A model generated the notes under the pieces. The model saw nothing but the letters and a program-made list of their open reading frames with translations, ran no database searches and had not been told where the DNA came from. A stretch of DNA of 64,000 nt. Source: Candidatus Zixiibacteriota bacterium. Its GTDB lineage: Bacteria; Zixibacteria; MSB-5A5; GN15; FEB-12. The stretch spans positions 274,411 to 338,410 of the forward strand of contig JBFLZR010000002.1 of assembly GCA_040756055.1 (NCBI GenBank), written 5' to 3'. The translations under genes were made by a program, and so were the position numbers. Each line of letters begins with the position of its first letter. The first letter of the stretch is position 1. Of this stretch, positions 1-8,607 are shown piece after piece.

Positions 1-1
1 C

Positions 2-610
2 TTCTTCTCCAAGAAGAAACTCGGCAAGAGCGGAAGCGGACTCGGACTCTCCGTCGTCTACGCTGTCGTAAAGGACCACAACGGCTACGTCGACGTTCGC
101 AGCGAACTCGCCAAAGGCTCCGAGTTCATAATCTACCTGCCGGCCATCGAAGCCGTCGCGCCCGCGGGACCGGAACAACCCGTCTATGATATCAAGGGCA
201 ACGAGAAAATCCTTGTCGTCGACGATGTCGCCGAACAGCGTGACCTCGCTGTAACCCTCCTCGCCAGCCTCGGATACCAGATGGCGTCGGCATCCAACGG
301 TCATGAGGCCGTAGACTACCTCAAGCACGAATCGTGCGACGTTCTCATACTCGATATGATCATGGAACCGAACTTCGACGGACTCGACACCTACCGGGAA
401 ATCATAAAAACTCATCCCGGCCAAAAAGCCGTCATCGTTAGCGGCTTCTCCCAAACCGACCGCGTCAAAGAAGCAGAAAAACTCGGCGTTACCAAATACG
501 TCAAGAAACCCTACACCATGCAAAAACTCGGAAAAGCCATAAGAGAAGTATTGACCTCCCCCTCCGACGCGGACCTGCAGAGCCTCCCGGTCGAAAAAGT
601 CAAGAATTAA
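2..610 (+). CDS. Hybrid sensor histidine kinase, C-terminal part (5' end outside window)
   Basis: The reading frame is open from base 2 and ends at TAA 608-610, about 202 residues, so the gene begins upstream of the window. The first residues carry the end of a HATPase_c domain: the G2-type box GSGLGLSVVYAVVKDHNG, then a SEL...GSEFIIYLP ending. A receiver domain follows, with the acidic pair in ILVVDD, the likely phospho-acceptor Asp in DVLILDMIME, a Ser in VIVSGFS and the conserved Lys in KKPY. This is a kinase-receiver fusion, expected to autophosphorylate and relay phosphate to its own receiver. The sensor part and signal are unknown. It converges with the ABC-F gene, with 9 bp between the stop codons. 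Confidence 0.88.
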   Translation, partial: FFSKKKLGKSGSGLGLSVVYAVVKDHNGYVDVRSELAKGSEFIIYLPAIEAVAPAGPEQPVYDIKGNEKILVVDDVAEQRDLAVTLLASLGYQMASASNGHEAVDYLKHESCDVLILDMIMEPNFDGLDTYREIIKTHPGQKAVIVSGFSQTDRVKEAEKLGVTKYVKKPYTMQKLGKAIREVLTSPSDADLQSLPVEKVKN

Positions 611-619
611 GCGCCCCTT

Positions 620-2176
620 TTAAACCAGATCAAGGCTGCCATCATCGAGCATATATAATTTCGAAGCTATACTGGCCGCAAATGAACGGTCATGACTGAT
701 CACCAGGTAACCACCGGCAAATCCCCTCAGCAATTGCTCCAGCACATCGATTGACTCGATATCCAGATGTGAAGTCGGCTCGTCCAGCAACAGAAACTCC
801 GCCCTCGACAACACACCCTTCACGACCGCCGCCCGCATCAACTCTCCCTGCGAAAAACTATCCAGACTCTTCTCCACCTCGTCCCTGCGGATGAGAACCG
901 ATCCCAGATACTGACGAATCGTTGTCTCATCAAAACCGCAATCATCGAAATTATCCAGAAGCCGCTCCCGTTTGAAAAAACCGGTCAACCCTTGCGGAAT
1001 CCCGACCACTTTCACCGACGCGTTGCGATACGCCTCCCCCCTTTTTGGCCTCAACTGCCCGAGCAGTAACTTCAGCAGAGTGGATTTACCCGAGCCGTTT
1101 TTGCCCATCAAACACAACCTGTCTCTGGCTCTAATCGCTATGTCAACATCTCTCAAAAGATACCTCGTCTCACCACCATCCGCCTCATCGCGATAGTCAA
1201 ACCGCACGTCGCGTAAACTGAACACATCACGATTACGCACCTCATAGTCAGGGAAATGCAGGCTGACCTTCTTGGCAACGAACGGCTTTACCTCCTCCAG
1301 CCGGCCAATCTCACGTTCTGCCCTGCGACGCACCGCCTTCGCGCGCATAGCTATCTTCTTTGATAATTTGCCCAGATAGGGCTTCGATGATCCCGCCCCG
1401 ATCTTGCGCTTTTCACTGGCGGCTGCCCAGCCAGCCTTGGCGATAACATCCTTTTGCAGCTGCTTGATCTTCTTGTCTATCTCTTTCGCCCGGTGACTTC
1501 GCGACTCAAAATCGCCCGACCACGCCGACCACGCCGCGGTGGCACCGCCCGCGACGCCGAGAATCCTGTGACTGGTAACCAGTATCGTCCGATCCGCCAG
1601 GTTGTCCGTAAAGGCCCTGTCATGGGTAACTACGATTAGCCCCTTGCCACGACTTTTGAAATTCTCGCAGTAATACTCCAGCGCCGTAATTCCCGCCAGG
1701 TCCATGTAGTTGGTCGGCTCATCCAGAAGGTACAAATCGCTGTCCGCTGCAAGAACACGAGCCAGAAAGCGCTTCTGAAGTTCGCCCCCGGATACCCTCG
1801 TGTCATCGGATCCGCCTATGACATCGAAATCACGACACAACCTCTCGTAATCGGCCCCGCCGAATGACTCAAAGCCGCGCGAAAGGTCATCGCTGACACT
1901 ACCGGATTGCAGTACCTGCGGAAGGTACCCTACCGATATATGCGGCGAGAGAAAAACCGATCCCTCGATCTCGAAAGCGATATTGTCAACCAACTCCGCA
2001 TCACTTCCGACCTGGGCGTACACATGATTAAGAATCGTCGACTTGCCACAACCATTGGGACCAATGAGCGCCACCATCTCCCCCGGCTCTACCGCGAATG
2101 ATAGACGCTCAAAAAGAACTTCACCGTTTACAGTAATTGAAAGATCCTTGATATTGACGAGAGGCGCAGTCGCCAT
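620..2176 (-). CDS. ABC-F family ATPase, two ATP-binding cassettes, no membrane domain
   Basis: A 518-residue soluble protein with two complete ABC cassettes. Cassette 1 has Walker A GPNGCGKST (about residues 39-47), signature VSGGELQKR (about 128-136) and Walker B LYLLDEPTN (about 148-156). Cassette 2 has Walker A GKNGSGKST (about 358-366), signature FSQGELMRA and Walker B FLLLDEPTSHLD. A basic linker (about 225-295, rich in KK/RR) joins them, as in ABC-F proteins that act on ribosomes in translation or antibiotic protection. I start at ATG 2176, 7 nt after GGAGG, instead of the GTG one codon earlier. The subtype (Uup, EttA, resistance type) cannot be fixed by eye. Confidence 0.88.
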   Translation of the reverse strand: MATAPLVNIKDLSITVNGEVLFERLSFAVEPGEMVALIGPNGCGKSTILNHVYAQVGSDAELVDNIAFEIEGSVFLSPHISVGYLPQVLQSGSVSDDLSRGFESFGGADYERLCRDFDVIGGSDDTRVSGGELQKRFLARVLAADSDLYLLDEPTNYMDLAGITALEYYCENFKSRGKGLIVVTHDRAFTDNLADRTILVTSHRILGVAGGATAAWSAWSGDFESRSHRAKEIDKKIKQLQKDVIAKAGWAAASEKRKIGAGSSKPYLGKLSKKIAMRAKAVRRRAEREIGRLEEVKPFVAKKVSLHFPDYEVRNRDVFSLRDVRFDYRDEADGGETRYLLRDVDIAIRARDRLCLMGKNGSGKSTLLKLLLGQLRPKRGEAYRNASVKVVGIPQGLTGFFKRERLLDNFDDCGFDETTIRQYLGSVLIRRDEVEKSLDSFSQGELMRAAVVKGVLSRAEFLLLDEPTSHLDIESIDVLEQLLRGFAGGYLVISHDRSFAASIASKLYMLDDGSLDLV

Positions 2177-2216
2177 CACGCTACCTCCAATTGCTTCCCA
2201 TCAAAAGAAATCACTA

Positions 2217-3986
2217 TTATTCGAATAAGAGTAGCCCGAACCCGTTCGGATCATAAGCGTGTGGTACCTGCCAGCCGCCGGCGCTCTGTAATCGCGCCTG
2301 CTTGCGCCTGAAATTGAAATCCCACTTCTGCCCGCTCGCACCCGTTGCTCCAAACTGAGCCAGAGGAATCCGCACTTCCACCCGCCAGCCGACTTCGTCG
2401 CTGCTCGTGGCAATCTCGTAGGTACCATTCCAACGCTCATCGTTGACCCAGTACCCGTCCGAACCCTGCAAGATCTTCTGATCGTACGTCGTCCCGACTG
2501 GATTAACATACAGCTGGTAAACAGCATCATCGGCCGAAACGGGCCGATAAAGAAATCCAACACAGTCTTCCGTATAAATCGCGTCATCCTGTTCGGTCAT
2601 GTTGGCCATCAACGAATCCATCCTGCTCTCGACACATCTCACGGCGAGATAAAGATTGTCGCCGTCGTGAGCAAAATAGAACTCCGTCGAATCCACATTG
2701 GCAGGCTTGCCATCACCGTCAAGTAACCCCCATCGCGGAGATCGCCAGATCGACTCATCAATTATGCCGTCAATCACCGGAGGGACTTCGGCAGCCACGC
2801 AAGTCGCCTGACGAGCAACCCGCAACTCCCGCTTTGCCTGAATAACCGCGTCCTCATTGTACGGGAAACTTACGGTTACTTCGGGCAGTGGATACAAACT
2901 CCCGGCACATGAAAACCGGAATTCCGCCTCGGCTTTCCCCGCTGGCGGCGCCTCTACAAAAAACTCCTGCGGCTCCACTGACCAGCCCTCCGGAACCGTC
3001 CATCTCACCGTGTCCTTGAGCGCCCTTTGCGAATCAAAGTTGTGAAATTCCACCGTCACCGGACTTGCCTCAACCTTCAGATTTGCCTCGGACACCGGCG
3101 CCGCACCCGCAAACGTGATCCCCAGACGTTTTGCCCTTTCGTAATATCGAATATCGGACACCGGGGTTTCATCCCATGACATAACCGAGTTATACTTGAT
3201 TGGCGCTATGGAAATCCCGTCACTGTCAACCGTCACCCAGGCAAAATGGTACTCCATCTCCCCCGGCCTGAAATTGTTGTGCCCCCCCGATGTCCCCACC
3301 GTCGTATACTCGATACCATCATACTCGCCGGTGAAATACGAATGCCAGTGCCCGTTGAACACCGCATCAACCCCATACTTCTGATAAATGGTGTGGAGCC
3401 TGTCCGGCTTACCGTCCGACAGCGTACGATACCAGCTCGGCACATGATAAAACAACAGCGTGTACTCCGCGCCCGTGTGGCCCTCAAGATCACTAATTAA
3501 CCATTGGACCTGTTCATCCGGCATTTCATCACTCTCATACCACCGACTGTTATCCAGCACAACGATGTGCACACCGTCATAATCAAACGAATAATACGGA
3601 CTCAACCCGGTCTGCCGCCGGTAAGTCTCCTCCATATCATCGTAAGTAATATCGTGATTCCCCGGCGTAAGATGAACCGGCATGCTGAACGCCTTAATCA
3701 ACTCAAGATACTCTTTCCATTCGGCGTTCAATATTGACGTATCCGAAGTATACCCCTCTATGTGATCGCCAACCGTCATCACGAACTCCGGCTTCAATCG
3801 CTCAATCTCACCGATGATTTGCTCGTAAATCCCCGGCTGATTTTCCCCTGTCCGATCACCGATTATAGCGAATCTGATTGGGTACTTCTCCAAATCCCGC
3901 GTGTCAGTCTCACCTCCGTTAGCCAGATGATGAAATCCGGAAACGGCCAGCGTCACTATTAATGAGGACAATAGATTCCTGAGCAC
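2217..3986 (-). CDS. Secreted calcineurin-like metallophosphoesterase with C-terminal CBM9-like domain
   Basis: About 589 residues. The N-terminus (LRNLLSSLIVTLAVSG) is a signal peptide, so the protein is exported. Residues about 35-260 are a metallophosphoesterase domain with the metal-ligand series IGDRTG, VGDH, PGNHD, FYHVPSW and GHWH. A linker with an Ig-like feel follows. The last ~190 residues (from PPVIDGIIDESIW) match the carbohydrate-binding family 9-like fold common in secreted FCB proteins. I chose GTG 3986, placed 5 nt after GGAGG; the GTG two codons earlier overlaps that site. The substrate is unknown: phosphoester hydrolysis outside the cytoplasm is family-level inference. Confidence 0.85.
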   Translation of the reverse strand: MLRNLLSSLIVTLAVSGFHHLANGGETDTRDLEKYPIRFAIIGDRTGENQPGIYEQIIGEIERLKPEFVMTVGDHIEGYTSDTSILNAEWKEYLELIKAFSMPVHLTPGNHDITYDDMEETYRRQTGLSPYYSFDYDGVHIVVLDNSRWYESDEMPDEQVQWLISDLEGHTGAEYTLLFYHVPSWYRTLSDGKPDRLHTIYQKYGVDAVFNGHWHSYFTGEYDGIEYTTVGTSGGHNNFRPGEMEYHFAWVTVDSDGISIAPIKYNSVMSWDETPVSDIRYYERAKRLGITFAGAAPVSEANLKVEASPVTVEFHNFDSQRALKDTVRWTVPEGWSVEPQEFFVEAPPAGKAEAEFRFSCAGSLYPLPEVTVSFPYNEDAVIQAKRELRVARQATCVAAEVPPVIDGIIDESIWRSPRWGLLDGDGKPANVDSTEFYFAHDGDNLYLAVRCVESRMDSLMANMTEQDDAIYTEDCVGFLYRPVSADDAVYQLYVNPVGTTYDQKILQGSDGYWVNDERWNGTYEIATSSDEVGWRVEVRIPLAQFGATGASGQKWDFNFRRKQARLQSAGGWQVPHAYDPNGFGLLLFE

Positions 3987-4059
3987 AGGCACCTCCCTGA
4001 ATTGATATTGTTATAGAAGGCGACGGGGCCGCCCGGCAGCCCCGCCGCGTTACGATCGC

Positions 4060-5481
4060 TTAAATCTGCGGAAGATAAAAACAAACGACCTTCGGCTCGG
4101 TCATCTCCTGAAGCGAGAATTTCAAGCCTTCCCGGCCGAGACCGGAATACTTGATACCGCCAAACGGCATCGAATCAAGCCGGTAATCGGTCGAATCGTT
4201 AATCATCACCCCGCCACAATCAAGATCATACGAAGCTTTAAAGGCGACATCGACATTGCTCGTGAATATCGCCGCCAGAAGTCCGTATGGAAGAGAATTG
4301 GCTTCCTTGATAGCTTCATCAAGGTCGTCGATAGGATAAAGGTTGACAGTCGGGCCAAAGACCTCTTCACAATGTATCGTGATATTCTTCGGCACATTCT
4401 CCAGCACCGTCGGCTCAAACAACGCTCCCTTTCTCTTGCCGCCGGTAAGCACTGTCGCGCCCTTCTCCCTGGCCTCATTCACCCACTTCTCGACCCGGAT
4501 AGCCTCCGCCTCCGTAATCATCGGACCCATGTTGGTATCGTCTTTGAGCTTGTCACCGATCTTGTACTTCTTGGTGCTCGCCACGAACTTCGTCTTGAAC
4601 TCATCATAAATTTCTTTGTGAACCAGAAGACGCTGCACGCCGATACAGTTCTGCCCGGCTGCCCAGAAAGCGCCGGAAACACACGATTCCACCGCCAGAT
4701 CGATATCAGCGTCCTTCCACACAATTACCGGCGAGTTAGAACCAAGCTCCATACCGATTTTCTTTATCCCGGCCAGCTTCGCAATACGCTTTCCGGCCTC
4801 GACACCGCCGGTGAACGAAATCATCCGCACTCTTTCGTCCGATACCAGCAAATCGCCGATCTCGTGTCCATAACCGGTGATCACCTGTATCGCCTGCGCC
4901 GGAAGTCCCGCTTTCACCATCGCCTCGACCAGCTTTATCGCCGAGAGAGGCGTCACCGTCGCCGGCTTCAAAATAACCGCGTTCCCCGCCGCTATCGCCG
5001 GACCCAGCTTGTGAGCCACCAGGTTCAACGGATCATTAAACGGCGTAATCGCCAGAATTATCCCTATCGGAAAACGATAGTAATACCCCCGGCGCTTCTC
5101 CCCGCCCGGGAAAGAATCGAACGGAATCGTCTCACCCAGTATCCGCTTGGCTTCTTCCGCCGATGCCGTGATGGTATTCACGCAGCGCCTTGCCTCTTTG
5201 CGGGCCTCCGTGATAGTCTTTGACCCCTCTCTGGCAATCGTTTTGGCGAAATCCTCCAGATTGTCGCTGATAATCTGAGCCGTCTTAAAAAGAATCTGAG
5301 CACGCTCATAAACCGTCATCTTCTTCGTGATCTCAAATCCCTTAACAGCCCCACGAAGGGCTGTCTCCACGTCCTGCTTGCTGCCCGCCGGCACAGTATC
5401 GATTACACTATTATCGTAGGGATCGGTCACGTCGATTTTCTTGTCACGGTCAACCCACTGACCGTCCAGAAGCATCTTCAT
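4060..5481 (-). CDS. NAD(P)-dependent aldehyde dehydrogenase
   Basis: A 473-residue aldehyde dehydrogenase of normal length. Seen: the cofactor-domain stretch ITPFNDPLNLVAHKLGPAIA, AGNAVILKPATVTPLSA, the FTGG motif, the general-base Glu in GMELGSNSPVIVW and the catalytic Cys in WAAGQNCIGVQRL. The closest flavours are lactaldehyde or semialdehyde dehydrogenases of the non-phosphorylating GapN-like group; the aldehyde cannot be read from sequence. The start ATG overlaps the stop of the homoserine-dehydrogenase-like gene (ATGA), so the two are translationally coupled. Aspartate semialdehyde handed over by that neighbour is a reasonable but unproven substrate. It is the last gene of a four-gene operon. 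Confidence 0.87.
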   Translation of the reverse strand: MKMLLDGQWVDRDKKIDVTDPYDNSVIDTVPAGSKQDVETALRGAVKGFEITKKMTVYERAQILFKTAQIISDNLEDFAKTIAREGSKTITEARKEARRCVNTITASAEEAKRILGETIPFDSFPGGEKRRGYYYRFPIGIILAITPFNDPLNLVAHKLGPAIAAGNAVILKPATVTPLSAIKLVEAMVKAGLPAQAIQVITGYGHEIGDLLVSDERVRMISFTGGVEAGKRIAKLAGIKKIGMELGSNSPVIVWKDADIDLAVESCVSGAFWAAGQNCIGVQRLLVHKEIYDEFKTKFVASTKKYKIGDKLKDDTNMGPMITEAEAIRVEKWVNEAREKGATVLTGGKRKGALFEPTVLENVPKNITIHCEEVFGPTVNLYPIDDLDEAIKEANSLPYGLLAAIFTSNVDVAFKASYDLDCGGVMINDSTDYRLDSMPFGGIKYSGLGREGLKFSLQEMTEPKVVCFYLPQI

Positions 5482-6497
5482 CGCTTACCCCCCACGTGAA
5501 TGATATCAATCAGAGCGCTGTAACCGGTCTGGGCGCGGCCTGCCCCCGGACCCACAATCGTAACATCACCCAGGATATCCGTCGTATACGTAATGGCGTT
5601 CGTTCCCCCCATCACCCCCGCCAGCGGGTGCGACAGATCGACCTGCTCCGGCGCCACGCTCGCCTTAACCTTCTCGCCCTCGCGCCATACTTTACCAATC
5701 AGTTTAAATCTCTTGCCACGGGCCTTAGCTTCCTTTATCGCCTCGGCCGTGATCTCCGTAATCCCCTTGCACGGGAAATCAGCCGGACGGGCCTTAACAC
5801 CGAACATCGCGTTCGCTATAATCGTCACCTTCGCCAGAGCATCCCAGCCGAGAACATCGGCATCCGGGACCGCCTCCGCGTATCCCAGTTCCTGCGCCTT
5901 CTTTAGAGCGTCCTCATAACCAAGCCCCTCCTCCATCCGGGTGAGAATATAGTTGGTCGTCCCGTTGAGGATACCTTTTACCTCGTTGATCCGGCAACCG
6001 GCCAGGGTCTCTCTCGCAAGGTTCAGCATCGGCGAACCGCTCATGACTGTTCCTTCGAAGAGAAACTGCACGCCCTTTTTCCTTGCCAGTTCCGTCAGCT
6101 CCTGCAAAAACAGCGCCGCCGGACCCTTATTCGTCGTCGTAACATGCATTCCCTTCTCCAACGCCGCCCTGATGTGCGAAGTCGCCGGCTCTCCGGTCTT
6201 GATATCAGTGTACGTCGCCTCAACCATCATATCCGCCTTGGCCTGCTTAATCATCGCCAGCGCGTCATCATCAAAAGCCTCCGCCAGGTCCGAAAGCTTC
6301 CCCCCCGATTTAACCTTCTCAAGAGCCTTCTGAAGATCCAGGCCGCCGGCGTCGTAAATACTCCCCTTGAGCATATCCGCTATGCCAACCACCCTCGTCT
6401 TCAAACCATACTCTTTTTCGAGCGTGTTTTTCTTCTCGATTAATAACTCGGCCAGGCCCTGACCCACCGTGCCAAAGCCTATTAATAGTAACTTCAC
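5478..6497 (-). CDS. Homoserine dehydrogenase-like oxidoreductase (no ACT domain)
   Basis: I start at GTG 6497, which follows AAAGGAGGAT at ideal spacing; the frame stays open 21 codons upstream but lacks such a site. This gives 339 residues. A Rossmann NAD(P) site (LLLIGFGTVGQGLAELL) opens the protein. Homoserine-dehydrogenase hallmarks follow: TTTNKGPAAL with the catalytic Lys, GILNGTTNYILTRM, and DADVLGWDALAKV with the substrate-binding Asp and the Lys. There is no regulatory ACT domain and no fused aspartokinase, and no threonine or methionine biosynthesis gene lies nearby. Placed between a cupin gene and an aldehyde dehydrogenase, it may work in the oxidising direction on a homoserine-like compound in catabolism. 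That is inference. Confidence 0.83.
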   Translation of the reverse strand: MKLLLIGFGTVGQGLAELLIEKKNTLEKEYGLKTRVVGIADMLKGSIYDAGGLDLQKALEKVKSGGKLSDLAEAFDDDALAMIKQAKADMMVEATYTDIKTGEPATSHIRAALEKGMHVTTTNKGPAALFLQELTELARKKGVQFLFEGTVMSGSPMLNLARETLAGCRINEVKGILNGTTNYILTRMEEGLGYEDALKKAQELGYAEAVPDADVLGWDALAKVTIIANAMFGVKARPADFPCKGITEITAEAIKEAKARGKRFKLIGKVWREGEKVKASVAPEQVDLSHPLAGVMGGTNAITYTTDILGDVTIVGPGAGRAQTGYSALIDIIHVGGKR

Positions 6498-6569
6498 GTT
6501 AGAATCCTCCTTTATGATAGTCACGACCGCAACGGCCCAATTACCGCTCCGGTGCGTCAAAAAAATATT

Positions 6570-6938
6570 CTACTTCTTAACCTGCCACCGATCAGGAGCG
6601 TCGAATACGTCTATCAGGTTCACCCGCGAATGAAAATTCGCCGAATGCACCACCCCCGCCGGTATATAATACCAGTCACCCTTGCGATAACGCTTCGTCT
6701 CCTTACCAATCGTCAGCGACATCTCACCTTCGATCATTATTCCCCACTGGGCACAATGAGAATGAGGCGGAACCACTCCGATCGGCTGAATATCGAAAAA
6801 GACAGCCTGCTTCTCACCGCTCGCCAGAAGCCAGCCGCGAAGACCATCCATCGGAATGTCAATCTCCGGCATGCTGCGAATCATCTCGGGAAAAATCGTG
6901 CCGTCCCACTTCTTCATCAATTCGTCCATCATGATCAT
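6570..6938 (-). CDS. Small single-domain cupin protein
   Basis: A 122-residue protein with one cupin barrel. Motif 1 is seen as PPHSHCAQWGIMIEGE, providing His, His and Glu, and motif 2 as GDWYYIPAGVVHSANFH, providing the last His. This set normally binds one divalent metal. The start is uncertain among ATG 6938 and two in-frame ATGs within 9 nt. The first lies just after the AAAGGA site inside the end of the upstream gene, whose stop it touches, so coupling is likely. Role unknown: cupins next to dehydrogenases are often isomerases, sugar or amino-acid modifying enzymes, or sensors. Confidence 0.78.
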   Translation of the reverse strand: MIMMDELMKKWDGTIFPEMIRSMPEIDIPMDGLRGWLLASGEKQAVFFDIQPIGVVPPHSHCAQWGIMIEGEMSLTIGKETKRYRKGDWYYIPAGVVHSANFHSRVNLIDVFDAPDRWQVKK

Positions 6939-8174
6939 CTATCCTTTATAAGCTATACCGGCGAACCGGGCCTCGTGACCCCGGCGCATTATCTCACGCG
7001 CATCCTTATCGCAACGCACACACTTGTGATATATCACGTCGCCGATAAGCTCCGCCTTCTCATCGCGCTCCTGATCCGACAGGAAATAAGCTTCCATCGT
7101 GTCGTAAGGACGCGATGTTCCATCGCTCTCATACTTGATCGTGATATCCGTCCCCTTATCCAGAACCTTGTGCGCGTTCTCCGTCCAGTCGAAATCCGCC
7201 ATCCCCAGGTCGGGATTAATACGCAAATGCGCTGTGAGCGACACGGGCGGAAGACCCGATGCCTTCAACTCCTCGGCGCACTTTACGAACGTCTCGGGAC
7301 TGGCCGCGTTTCCGATATTTACCTCGTAAATAGGCGTCGTACCATCATCACGCAGATACTCTTTGATTATATTCATCAGCATCCTGAACTGAAGGGCGTT
7401 CTGCGTCGACAAAAGCATCGAAATCTTGAAACTGATCTCGGGAATCTCGCGGGCAAAATAGCACGCCGCTATAATCGTCGACCAGCTCGGATTCAAAAAG
7501 AAACTCGCCCCTGTCTCCATCGCCGCCCGGGTAATTCCATCCAGATAAATCAAATGATTGTTGTCGCCAACCTCGACACCACCGAGATTGCCAAAAGCCG
7601 TACCCATATTCTTGAGAATCAACTGGCTCAGACCATCACCCAGATCCCGACGATCAAACTTATCACCCGTAATCTTCTCCACCCGCTTAAATCGGTGTTC
7701 CGGCATCGGAATCCCGATCAAATTCGTCGAACAAAACTTGCTCGCCCGGATAATATTCTCCGCCATCGCCAGCGTCGCCAGAAGGTCACCCGTGTAAACA
7801 TAATGCTCGGTCAGCGCAACCACCGAAATCATCTCGGTCGGAAACAGCACGTCACGATTCTCGGCCACCCGACGCATACAGTCAAGCGTCACCCGCGAGC
7901 CCTGAAACCCCGAAACCTGCGTGGTACAAACACCCGGCCTGGTAACTCTGACACCTTCCCTGTCGACAAAGTCCTCAACCTTCGGAAAATCCCTGGCATA
8001 CCGTTCGGCCTTTTTAAGCATCTCCCCATAACCCTTCTCAGCGGCCATCTTCTTTCTGGTCTCATATTGCCGCAACTGTTTAATCCTCTCACAGATAGCC
8101 TTCCCTCCGCCAAAGTCGGCGATAAGAGCGTCAATTGCCTTAAGGTCTCTGTCGCTAAGCAGCTTGAAATGCAT
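6939..8174 (-). CDS. Unrecognised 411-aa protein heading the cupin / homoserine dehydrogenase / ALDH operon
   Basis: I do not recognise this family. It has no signal peptide or membrane segment, so it is probably cytoplasmic. Alternating hydrophobic strands and helices (PIYEVNIGNAASPETFVKCAEEL, then PPVSLTAHLRI, then GTDITIKYESDG) look like beta/alpha-barrel units. Candidate functional residues are the CTTQVSGFQGS stretch (about 83-93), the NNHLIYLDG segment, HLRINPDLGMADFDW, and a late Cys pair CVRCDKDA. It starts at ATG 8174 after a GGGAGAG site and is the first gene of the operon, so it may supply the substrate for the two dehydrogenases. A lyase, mutase or aldolase role is only a guess. 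Confidence 0.7.
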   Translation of the reverse strand: MHFKLLSDRDLKAIDALIADFGGGKAICERIKQLRQYETRKKMAAEKGYGEMLKKAERYARDFPKVEDFVDREGVRVTRPGVCTTQVSGFQGSRVTLDCMRRVAENRDVLFPTEMISVVALTEHYVYTGDLLATLAMAENIIRASKFCSTNLIGIPMPEHRFKRVEKITGDKFDRRDLGDGLSQLILKNMGTAFGNLGGVEVGDNNHLIYLDGITRAAMETGASFFLNPSWSTIIAACYFAREIPEISFKISMLLSTQNALQFRMLMNIIKEYLRDDGTTPIYEVNIGNAASPETFVKCAEELKASGLPPVSLTAHLRINPDLGMADFDWTENAHKVLDKGTDITIKYESDGTSRPYDTMEAYFLSDQERDEKAELIGDVIYHKCVRCDKDAREIMRRGHEARFAGIAYKG

Positions 8175-8480
8175 CTTTATTCTCTCCCTGTCTCTATTAA
8201 ATAGGGGTAATTACTCGCGTCGTCGATATGACTGTTTTCCTCCTGCGGCTGGTCCCGATACACGTCAGTAAGCCGCAAGGTAAGCCAAGATTCACCCCTT
8301 TTCAAGCGATTTCTGAAAATCAACCCCCGGGCGGACAAAATGGTCAAGTTATTGCAGGATAATCCGATATAGATACTAATGCTCAACACAGGGCAATGGG
8401 CTACGGGAATTCGACGGCGGCTCACGACGGGCTCTGACTCGGACAGCGCGCCTCCGCGAAAAAAAGGGGAGGAAAAGACA

Positions 8481-8500
8481 ATTTGTGAAGTAAGTCACAA
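8481..8500 (+). promoter_or_regulatory. CRP/FNR-family operator (perfect palindrome)
   Basis: The sequence reads TTTGTGA-N6-TCACAAA, a perfect 7-bp inverted repeat that contains the exact CRP consensus half-sites TGTGA-N6-TCACA. Its centre lies at about 8490.5, about 65 bp before the transcription start predicted from the promoter at 8521-8549, a spacing used by class I CRP activation. It suggests that a CRP-superfamily regulator controls the 49-haem cytochrome. Which member (cAMP-, redox- or haem-sensing) is unknown. Confidence 0.65.
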
Positions 8501-8520
8501 AATAGTTGCAAAATGCTTTT

Positions 8521-8549
8521 TTGACCGGTAATTTCCTTGGGTCTACAGT
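8521..8549 (+). promoter_or_regulatory. Sigma-70-like promoter for the multihaem cytochrome
   Basis: The -35 box is TTGACC at 8521-8526 and the -10 box is TACAGT at 8544-8549, with a 17-bp spacer. The boxes are one and two mismatches from consensus. The predicted start is near 8556, giving a leader of about 50 nt before ATG 8608. The weak -10 box and the CRP-type palindrome upstream fit an activator-dependent promoter. Confidence 0.45.
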
Positions 8550-8607
8550 ATTGGCCGGCGTCGCGCTCAGCACGCCTCAAAAAGGGTCGCATACAAAGAG
8601 GATACTT

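Larger units (their letters stand above)
8175..8607. other. Divergent intergenic region between the four-gene operon and the cytochrome gene
   Basis: This 433-bp stretch separates two divergent transcription units. The right half holds a CRP-type operator and a sigma-70-like promoter reading into the cytochrome gene, listed separately. I see no convincing protein gene. An open frame extends 34 codons upstream of the cytochrome start (from 8506), but it lacks a ribosome site and would put untypical residues before the signal peptide. Confidence 0.6.

Noticed and set aside
4372-5223. 283-codon plus-strand frame opposite the aldehyde dehydrogenase
   Set aside because: It is Arg/His-rich antisense shadow coding; the minus-strand enzyme has all catalytic motifs.
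6552-8204. A 550-codon plus-strand frame opposite the cupin and the 411-aa gene
   Set aside because: It is Arg/His/Ile-rich, covers two well-supported genes in antisense and spans their boundary. It is a shadow of codon bias.
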